Assembly (NCBI GenBank): GCA_963932145.1
Contig: OZ010573.1
Location: 25,179,760-25,243,759, forward strand
Reading direction: 5' to 3'
DNA from: Acanthosepion lycidas
Taxonomy: Eukaryota > Mollusca > Cephalopoda > Sepiida > Sepiidae
Length of the DNA: 64,000 nt
Of this stretch, positions 56,220 to 64,000 are shown in pieces. The position numbers and the translations under genes are program-made. The notes below the pieces were generated by a model. The model ran no database searches and was not told where the DNA came from. It saw only the letters and a list, made by a program, of their open reading frames with translations. The first letter of the stretch is position 1, and each line of letters starts with the position of its first letter.

Positions 56220-56460
56220 ACTTCTTTCACGGTTTTGAGTTCATAGTAATACCTCTCTTAGAGTCGATAACAGCAAAGAATAGAGTGCATGCTACTTTGC
56301 TATTTAACAAAGGAAGATGAGAAATGGATTCATGAATTTTTCAAGTATAATAGTGCGAAAGCAGTTACTAAAGACTGGCCTGGAATTTTAACTCTGCTCA
56401 GCGATCCTATTTTTTATTTTTTTCGCGATGTTAACCGTTATGCTACATGCATAATTAAGT
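56220..56460 (-). repeat. Family C SINE, diverged
   Basis: CACGGTTTTGAGTTCATAGT, TTGCTATTTAACAAAGGAAG and GTTAACCGTTATGCTACATG follow the family C order in minus orientation. Confidence 0.45.
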
Positions 56461-56464
56461 GAGC

Positions 56465-57180
56465 TAGCAAGTTTGCGCTAGTAGATACCAACATTTTATA
56501 TTAAGATTAGCTTGGTTTGGCACAAGGCTGCAGTAGAGGGATTCCTAGTAAGAGACTAATAAATAAGCAATAGTTTTGGGTACCTGCGTAAAAGGCAATT
56601 AAGGTGTTTTGTTGCTAACAGATGAGTTTATTTGTGCGTGATATAGATAGAGAATTCCCGTGTGTTCGTTTGATACTGTTTTCTGTATACTTGAGAAAGC
56701 GGCGGCAACGTGCTTGTTGATGTATAGACCTGAATATATTCTCCTCACGTGCGCGTCTCTCTATACAAATGCGTATTCTCTTCGTGACTATTGAATAATG
56801 ATGTCGACGTTCGATACAAGAAAAACAAGTAACTGCTGCTATCGGTCTTATTTACAAAGAATAAAACAAAATCATGTGAGACGGAAATTGATAAAAGCAT
56901 TTTTTTTTTCTTTGAATAAGCCTTTAAGTATTGAACACGCATGCGCCAACATTCTTTTTCCACCACCCACAGTATTTAAAACTTAAGCATTTACGCAAAT
57001 TATCAGATGAAATGACGTCAGTACAAAGAAACGGCATTAAAAAAAAAAAAGCAAAATTTTTAAAATTAAAACATTTTATTTTCAATCTTGGAAAAGTACT
57101 GATTTATTTAAAAAGCATTCTGAACTGCGACCAGTTTTCCTCGTATATAATCTATTTCATTATCTAATACATAATCGCGC
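56465..57180. other. No feature recognised
   Basis: A short GGCACAAGGCTGCAGTA near 56518 resembles a reversed B/H tail. Otherwise nothing. Confidence 0.4.
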
Positions 57181-57182
57181 GC

Positions 57183-57192
57183 GCACACACAC

Positions 57193-57239
<47 letters not shown>
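57183..57239. repeat. (CA)n(TA)n microsatellite at a SINE tail
   Basis: CA to about 57204, then TA to 57239, ending exactly where the B tail (minus) begins. Confidence 0.95.
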
Positions 57240-57240
<1 letters not shown>

Positions 57241-57380
57241 CGATTTTCCAAGCGCATCTTAGATGTAGTACAAGGCTAAAAGTATGAGGCACCCAGTGAG
57301 GATCGAACTCCCTGCTCAGTCGTAATTGTTCTAGCGAGACAAGCTTGCTAACCATTACACCGCATCAAGGTTCCCCACAC
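57238..57380 (-). repeat. Family B tRNA-SINE
   Basis: The minus strand has the head GGTGTAATGGTTAGCAAGCT, GAGTTCGATCCTCACTGGG, and the tail TTTTAGCCTTGTACTACATC ending GAAAATCGCTA. Its right neighbour is a short TA tract. Confidence 0.85.
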
Positions 57381-57384
57381 ACAA

Positions 57385-57920
57385 TATATATGAGATAACG
57401 ATATATATATTTTTAATATCAACAGTATTCAAGAAATTGCAATACAGAATGGAGTAAAGTTGCTTTGTGACGCGTTTCCTCCCTTAGGACTTCATCTACA
57501 CATGCGCATGAACGAGAGATGCTGGCAATTTCAATTTTTTCTTTAATTAATTTTTGCAATCTCACCAAATTCATCTATATTTGTTTTCCCTTTCGTCATC
57601 TTTCCCTAAAATACCCCACCAACACTGACGACAGAAAATCTGTCAAGAATGGTGAAACATACAAAAAGAACATCCATGTAAATTTACTGTGGCTGAACTA
57701 GCGCTTAAAACGCGTTCTAAACATTTTCATCTCCGTGAATTATTTTCTCTTTTAAAAAGAAAGAGAATATAGATGGATTTGGGAAGATTGTAAAAAAAAA
57801 AAAAATACTAGAAACTACCAGCGCCTCTCGTTCATGCGCGTACGTAGTAATAAAAACAAACGCAATCTAACGGATGAAACGCGTCACAAATATTTTTTTT
57901 TTCCATTTTGTCATACAGTT
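57385..57920. other. No feature recognised
   Basis: Nothing supportable. An imperfect inverted relation exists between CATGCGCATGAACGAGAG (57501) and CTCTCGTTCATGCGCG (57825). Confidence 0.45.
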
Positions 57921-57921
57921 T

Positions 57922-57923
57922 CG

Positions 57924-57964
<41 letters not shown>
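57922..57964. repeat. (CT)n(TA)n microsatellite at a family C tail
   Basis: CT units, then TA, ending next to the C SINE tail. Confidence 0.95.
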
Positions 57965-58306
57965 CTCGATATACATGAGATTTGATTATAGTGGTGAAGG
58001 TTTCGTGCAGGACCATCCACACTTTTTGAAGGGCCGAATACAGAGACCTGGTGCACTAAGTGCTACAGGGTCCTTAAACGACCCCCCTTTGAATTCAGAG
58101 TTGTCCTTCTCCTAGACCAGTTGCCATCCTAGGCTATAGAACCCAATCTGTCCTGCTATTTACCCCTAGCTGGAGGAAGAAGAGGATTCACACCTTTCCC
58201 AAGGGTATTAGCACGTAATTGAATGTAATTGATTCGACTGGATTTCGAACTCGGCTCTCCGATTCCTCAGTCCAAGCCGCTATTCATTACTCCACCGTGC
58301 CTTCTC
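57965..58306 (-). repeat. Family C tRNA-SINE, full length
   Basis: The minus strand has the head GGAGTAATGAATAGCGGCTT, GAGTTCGAAATCCAG, then TTACGTGCTAATACCCTTGG, GGATGGCAACTGGTCTAGGA and the distal GTGGATGGTCCTGCACGAAA. The best reference copy for family C. Confidence 0.88.
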
Positions 58307-58424
58307 AGTGCACGCATGCATGCATAAGTGTTAGAGTAAAGATTGTTGATCTGAAAGTGGAATAAAAAAATCTAGTACAACTTCCGGTCTATTCATTTTG
58401 CGCTTATATCCTTCTGGGTTAAAA

Positions 58425-58680
58425 TTCTTTCCACCCTGCAATCTTCTCACTGTTATATCGCTACTTACATGGAAAGTGCTCAGACGGACTACATTCCTTA
58501 ATTCCACCAGTTCTAACCTTCAGGGCCAGGATCCGAAATGCTAGCGCATTGTAGCGAATCACCCTCATTTCCTTAGCATTCCATTGGATGTAAGTTCCAG
58601 TCGAGCAGCTTCTTCGCATGAACTACTCCTACTCCCTAGAAGATGCTTTCCTGATAACTACAATCTTAACGGTTAGCCCT
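58425..58680 (+). mobile_element. CR1/Jockey-like LINE fragment
   Basis: Translates as LLYRYLHGKCSDGLHSLIP, then VLTFRARIRNASAL, parallel to the 24.2-kb copy. Downstream TTCCTGATAACTACAATCTT matches the FPDSYNL end. Confidence 0.7.
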
Positions 58681-58684
58681 AGAC

Positions 58685-60480
58685 ATGAATAAGTTATCTT
58701 TACCACATTTCCGAACAAGCTGTGCCTTTTACTCTGTAACCCTCTATCTATACTGGTTTCTGACCCTTCTACAAGGTGAACCTCAGTGTGTATAAATAAG
58801 AAAAAAAGTCCTGAGCTCAAATATCTTGGGTGATAGCCAGTCTAGGAGAAATTACCTCCATTGTAAGTTCTCATAAAAAGAGTACCTCATTCTTCACAAT
58901 TTGAAACCTATAATGAAGTAATAGCTGTGGGTAATCTTAAATGAACAAGGGGAGCCTCATACGTTGAGCTCGTCGTGAGAGTCCATTATATATATTGTAT
59001 GTGTGTCTGTGCACTTACGTCTGTTTGTATGTACGAGGACATTATTTTCAGTTTGAGTAGATATTTTGTGTGGAAAGATGTCTCGCTGCTTCCGAAAATA
59101 ATCATTTCGCTATTTATATTGTCTAACCAATCGGAAAAGAGAAAATTCTTTCAAAACCTCAATGGATATATTTCAACCAATGTATTCAATTTCGAATCTT
59201 TCAGTTTGGGTATTTTATAAATTTCTATTCAACATTATTATTGAGCTTTTTTCTATATTTCTGCCAGCCTCCGTAAGCATCTGCTAAGTTATTTCCTTTC
59301 GCTTAAGGTGAATTTTAACAACTGGGTTGTTCACTAAATCAAATGTATTTTTTTTTCTCCTGTTAACTTGTCTGCTGTCTTCATAACGCACATACTGGGG
59401 TGGTTGTTTGTCCATCAGTAATTTTTCTCTTTTAAAGCTATTTCACTTCAAGACAAAGACGATCATAACTCTCCACTCTTTCTTATCTATGATTTACCAT
59501 ATATTCTTGGAAAAAAGACCGATTTGCCATTACCTTCCCCACGGTTTTAAATTCAGAATTACATTTTCCATGCATTCAAGCGCTAAAAATGTTGTTTTGT
59601 TTTTTTAAGTTTCTGTACAATAACGTATTCGCCCACTTACCTATCTAAATAAATAAATAAAGGACCCACGAATACATTTTATATTCTACATAATTTTACT
59701 GTGAATCGGGGCCCCGCAAAAAATGTTTCCAATTTAGCCAGGCAGCTCTTCATATCTGTCTTACCAAAAAGTATCAGGTGGGTGACTACGATCAATGGAA
59801 CAGCTGCGAGAGTGGAAGAGGTTATCGGAATAGCGAGAGAGAAATAAAATAAAGAAAGTATTAATCTTGAAATTATGATATTACTGGCTTATCATTTTAT
59901 CAGATTTAGGAGCGTTTGCTAGTTTTGTTTATTCTTTTCGATGCTGTTTGGGGGTAATGGGCACCTGAGGTTGTTTGTGAAGTAACTAATGAAGGCGTTT
60001 GTTGAGTAAAAAAAAAGTTTTGTACTCTGCACATGAAAAGCTGCTTTCTTTATAATACTCAGTGATGTAGAACACCTCAACAGACACGTACTGTATATAC
60101 ATACGTACACATCCGCATCTCTTACTCTGTACACATTGCGTAGATATCTCCCTGTAACTGTGTATATAGGTTAAGAGATATGATAAACGGATCTCTCTAT
60201 ATATTTAAAGTCACGTTATTTAAACGCAATTGTGTTGATTTATATATGGATATTTTTCTATAAATATTTTCTTCTTACACACCTGTGTGTATGTATGTTT
60301 GCATAACGCGTTTTCACATACACACACACACAAATGAAGTTGAAATGTCGATGCTATACCACATATTCACCCATTGGTACATTATTTCTCGATATTCTTT
60401 AACTCTTTAGTACAAGAGATTCTGCTCGTGGCCATTGAATTACTGATTTTAAGAGGATCAAGCCGAAGATTTCTTTTTTT
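58685..60480. other. No feature recognised
   Basis: Long AT-rich stretch with short frames lacking motifs. A small C-like GGTTTTAAATTCAGAATTA lies near 59541. Confidence 0.4.
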
Positions 60481-60482
60481 TT

Positions 60483-60820
60483 CCGTTCTGGGTATGAAGA
60501 TAGACATCCGTGTCTTGGGTATGACGATAAACTACGTCCAACAGCAAGGCCTCTGATCAGGAGGTTTTCAGGAGCGTAAAATCACCTCTTAATTACTGGT
60601 GTTCTCAGGTTCACCCTGACCCGAGGTGGTAGCACCTGTTAGGGTTCCAGCTATGGACAGAAATACTTTTATAGTTCATAGCAAATAATGCCAGAAATAC
60701 TTTGTAAAAAATAGTATCAGCAATAAATATTTGAAATAAGAAAATATTACCAGAAATAAAAATCTTGTCAACATTAAATAACCCATTGAGGTTAAAATGT
60801 CACAAAACAAAACAAACCAA
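60483..60820 (+). repeat. Family A SINE
   Basis: Duplicated leader, body CAAGGCCTCTGATCAGGAGG, about three internal units, tail CATTAAATAACCCATTGAGG. Tail to tail with the next copy. Confidence 0.88.
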
Positions 60821-60891
60821 AAATCCTATTTTCAAAACATTCAACGTATTCCAGCTAATATATGAAAATATTTAAAAATTTGAGGTAATGG

Positions 60892-61194
60892 TTTTGTTTA
60901 TTGTTTTACGGCATATCAACCCTAATGGGTAATTTAATGCTGACAAAATTTTTAATGTTGATATTTTTTTTTTCAAAAATGTATTACTGGTATTAAAACC
61001 TATTTTTACAGTTTCATAGTGCTTTGACCCCATTTTAGGGGTCAAAGCATTATGATCAGGGTGGAATTGAAAACATCAGCAACCAAGAAGTGGTTCCATG
61101 CTCCTCAAAACCTCCTGATCAGAGGCCTTGCTGTCCGATGTATTTTATTGTCTTACCCATGACGCGGATGTAGTTTATCATACCCAGGATACTT
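60892..61194 (-). repeat. Family A SINE, inverted partner
   Basis: Minus strand: leader (CCTGGGTATGATAAACTACA), body lacking part of its middle, few internal units, tail. With 60483-60820 it makes an inverted pair separated by about 70 bp. Confidence 0.88.
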
Positions 61195-61980
61195 CTTTTG
61201 TTTGGTGGTCTTACCCCTTTACAGAGGAGCAGTCGATATATTCTGAAGCCCCAGCCGACTGGTTATTCAGGTAATGGTATTTCTGCAAATAGTGGTGATG
61301 GATTAATTCCATACTTGCTGTTTTGTGTCATAAATGTATTTTGTGTTTAGAAATCTCATGGGGAAAATTGTGCGTTTACAGAAAATTGTAATCAGATGAT
61401 TTGGTGCTATAAGTTTCCTTCGCATTTTTAAAGTTTATATCAATTATAATCTATTTCCGGGAATGTGATATAACTATGAGTGTATATGGTTTGGGATAAT
61501 GGCATCTCTGGAAATAATCAAAATTATGGTGTAATTGCAAAATGTTCTTATTGACCGCTGCTCTACGAGCTGCTGTCTAAATTTGTGGCGGAGTCACCCC
61601 CCCCTCTCTCTCTCTCCCTCGTTTGGCCGCCATCTTTATTTTCTACGTTACTCTTCGGAAGGTTATCAGGTAGTAAATGATGCGTGGCGGGTTTATGTCG
61701 TGGAAAATGTATACGGATCGTTGTCTTTCGAAACATTTTACTTGATAACAGAATTTTTTGTCACCTGACATATTTTAAATATTATTTTTTTTCAGGCTTA
61801 GCATTTTTCAGTTTATTTTTATTTGCTATGAACTATAAATTTTGACTCTTTCATACGCATGCACATAGAATCATTTTTAATTTGAAATGTTTTCTATGCT
61901 ATAAAATAGAGGATTTATTAATTCGTCGTAAAGAAAACCTGCAAAGTGGGTTCAACTATAAATGAGGTATAACAAATTTC
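61195..61980. other. No feature recognised
   Basis: A CT-rich run near 61597-61620. Nothing else. Confidence 0.4.
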
Positions 61981-61983
61981 TTG

Positions 61984-62056
61984 GGGCACGTTGACGTGGT
62001 GTAATGGTTAACAAGCTTGTCTCGCACGAACAATTGAAACTGAGTAGTGAGTTGCT
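61984..62056 (+). repeat. Family B tRNA head, tail missing
   Basis: GGGGCACGTTGACGTGGTGT, AATGGTTAACAAGCTTGTCT, GAGTAGTGAGTT, then unrelated sequence. Confidence 0.75.
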
Positions 62057-62059
62057 TTT

Positions 62060-63030
62060 TTTTTATTGAGGTGTTTCGTGAGCGAGAGTTCGCTGTTTAG
62101 GATCTGTAAGTTGGATATTTTGACCCGATATTTTTGTTTTTTTATTTTGCCTCTTAAACTATTGACGTTGGATTAGCAATACGGACTTTTTTCATCGCCC
62201 TTACTTGGATCTCAAATCCAAGGTCAATAGAAATTGCTGGAGACAAAAAGACTTATCAATTCACCTCAAGCAAAACTAAGCAAGCAAGAACCGGAAACCC
62301 AGTCCTAAAAAGGAAACATAAGATAAACCTCTACTCCTGTTTAAAAGACTAGGTTGTAAGTATACAAATTAGAATAAGAATGCTTCGCACTTCTATACGA
62401 ATGCCACTCTTGAGCAACAGCAGATCGAAATTTTGTGCTTGCCAAAAAGAAGAAACATCAATAGTCTGAACAGTACTTGGAATGATACTGATTCATTATA
62501 AGACATATTGCACCAAAAATGTCTGTGTAACCGTTGACGTGTGTATTCAACAATAGAACGATGGAAATGTTCCAGAGACTAACTAGAATCTTTGGCAAAT
62601 GGATATTAATCACAGAGTGCGGAGAAAGAAAGGAAAACCAGGCGAGGTTTACATTAGAAAAAATTATTTTGGCTTTTAACAGATAATGTAGTAAAAACTT
62701 AATCTCCTTTGGTACGGAACGTGTTTAAAACAGCAGAATATAACCGTGTTCTAATCTTCAATAGCAAACTATATAGATTCTTCTACAATTGCCCATAAAC
62801 TAAATTAGCACAATGCGCTGGTCTTCCTGTATAAGTAGCTATGACACTTAAAAGGCTCGCCTTCCCAGTAGAATTTCGATGGCACTTAAACACAGAGAAC
62901 GGAGTGTAAAAGCAAACCGATCAATATAATGAAACGGTTCGTATGGACTGTCTCCTTGGGTCATGTGATCAGAAAATAAAGCTTTATTGTTACCACAAAA
63001 AACAATGTTCATTTTTAAATCTAAAATATA
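62060..63030. other. No feature recognised
   Basis: Nothing supportable. Confidence 0.4.
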
Positions 63031-63032
63031 TT

Positions 63033-63380
63033 TCTGCCTCGGATTGAAGAATCAGAGAGCCGAGTTGGAATTCCATTCGAATCTATTACATTCACTTACG
63101 TGCTAATAACTTTGGGAAAGGTATGAATCCTCTTCTTCTTCCGCCCAGCAGGACAGACTGGGTTCTATAGCCTTGGATGACAACTGGTCTACTACAGAAA
63201 TAAATGGCAACCTACTGAGGAGAAAAAAAATATGCCTCATCAGTCAAGTATTGAAAGATATATGATCGCCTAAGTGTGTATCAGGCATGGCTCCTACCGC
63301 AAAAAAAGGAGAATTATTCATACAACTTAAAAATTGTTCGTCTTTAAATAAACCACAAAGGGTTGATAAGCCGTAAAAAA
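63033..63380 (+). repeat. Family C head with S/A-type tail
   Basis: Head AAGAATCAGAGAGCCGAGTT, GGAATTCCATTCGAATCTAT, then GGACAGACTGGGTTCTATAG (family C). The 3' end instead reads CTTTAAATAAACCACAAAGG, GTTGATAAGCCGTAAAAAAC, the tail used by families A and S. Confidence 0.7.
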
Positions 63381-63530
63381 CTTCAAAGTTGATAGATGGG
63401 AATGTTTTTTTTTTCTGGTCAGTCTGTCTGGTGTTTTAAAAGCTTATCAAAGTTTGAACTAAGATTTTCACTGTAATGTTCAATCGATGGAGAAGCGTTG
63501 TTTTGAAAGTAAGTATATTTAAACGGAATT

Positions 63531-63551
63531 ATATATATATATATATATATA
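63531..63551. repeat. (TA)n microsatellite
   Basis: About 10 TA units, next to the MITE at 63556. Confidence 0.9.
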
Positions 63552-63555
63552 AATA

Positions 63556-63656
63556 AAGGTTGGGTATAAAAATAATGACGTAATAATGTCGTTTTTTAAC
63601 GTATTTTTAACGTCAAAAAACGACATTATTACGTCATTATTTTTGCACCAACCTAA
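63556..63656. mobile_element. Palindromic mariner MITE, 101 bp
   Basis: The right end is intact (TTTTTGCACCAACCTAA, then TA). The left end is diverged (AAAGGTTGGGTATAAAAATA). The interior palindrome is almost perfect. Confidence 0.92.
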
Positions 63657-63660
63657 TATA

Positions 63661-63682
63661 CACACACACACACACACACACA
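63661..63682. repeat. (CA)n microsatellite
   Basis: About 11 CA units directly after the MITE. Confidence 0.95.
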
Positions 63683-63771
63683 CGTAAACGTTACGTTACG
63701 TTAGTGAAAGAAAAATGTTTAAGTAACAATCTGTCGGATTAATAAATAAAGAATCCAGCACCCTTCTTTGT

Positions 63772-63774
<3 letters not shown>

Positions 63775-63806
<32 letters not shown>
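63775..63806. repeat. (TA)n microsatellite
   Basis: About 15 TA units. Confidence 0.95.
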
Positions 63807-63807
<1 letters not shown>

Positions 63808-64000
63808 GGTCCATATGCTGAAAACCTAGGTAGGTAGTATCTGGCATTGGGGTTTATTTATTTATTTTACTTTTGTTCTACTTAGTGTATTGAGGACTTT
63901 TCGTTTAAACTTATTACTCGATGTTTTTTTTTCTTTCTACCAGAAATTTAAGGTACTGGACAATTTATTTCGCCTTCATCAGAGGTTTCAGATTTTCTTT

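Overview
The window is AT-rich, repeat-saturated animal DNA with no host gene that I can support. No open reading frame exceeds 181 codons. The longest ones are low-complexity (a polypyrimidine tract, TA microsatellites), and the recognisable ones are transposon remnants. The 5S rRNA-like heads of one SINE family resemble, from memory, lophotrochozoan (mollusc-like) 5S rRNA. LINE, mariner and tRNA-SINE content also fits a marine invertebrate, most likely a mollusc. That assignment is inference only.

Almost all the interpretable sequence is a few repeat families, which I label A to J for reference. Family A is the most abundant: about 16 pieces covering roughly 8-9% of the window. It has a duplicated 5' leader, a GC-richer body, an internal variable tandem repeat of about 30 bp and a 3' tail. 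Target-site duplications at 18394/18794, 34572/34911 and 48813/49368 show that it is a mobile retroposon. Family B is a compact tRNA-headed SINE whose tail resembles a LINE 3' end. Family C is a second tRNA-headed SINE. Family E is a third tRNA-headed SINE that carries a hairpin core (CTGAAGA, stem, GAAAC) and repeatedly occurs as inverted pairs. Family S is a chimeric SINE made of a 5S rRNA head, a tRNA-like segment and a tail resembling that of family A. F, H, I and J are unclassified dispersed repeats.

Autonomous-element fossils are C-terminal reverse transcriptase pieces of two LINE types. One is RTE-like (28918-29690, 30210-30610, 49405-50190 and others). The other is CR1/Jockey-like (11740-12330, 24180-24425, 36745-37010 and others). 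There are also two mariner transposase fragments (53350-54200), a mariner foldback element (33130-33836), five palindromic mariner MITEs plus one half copy, and a possible Penelope-like fragment (16948-17196).

Layout. 0-10 kb: F, I, J and B fragments, a triplicated block at 3.4-4.0 kb and a 184-bp palindrome at 6.3 kb. 10-20 kb: the E palindrome, LINE pieces, C and B SINEs and long TA tracts. 20-31 kb: S SINEs, E inverted arrays, A copies and RTE-like LINE tails. 31-38 kb: minisatellites, the mariner foldback, a nested E/A/MITE locus and a 31-bp pyrimidine minisatellite. 38-64 kb: mostly A copies, E, H and C elements, mariner fragments and long stretches with nothing recognisable.

The most interesting signals are the SVA-like VNTR architecture of family A, the 5S-tRNA chimeric SINE and its shared tail with A, and several hammerhead-ribozyme-like cores in inverted repeats (6267-6450, 18201-18296, 20265-20300). 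All coordinates come from reading by eye, and diverged repeat ends are accurate to about 10-20 bp.
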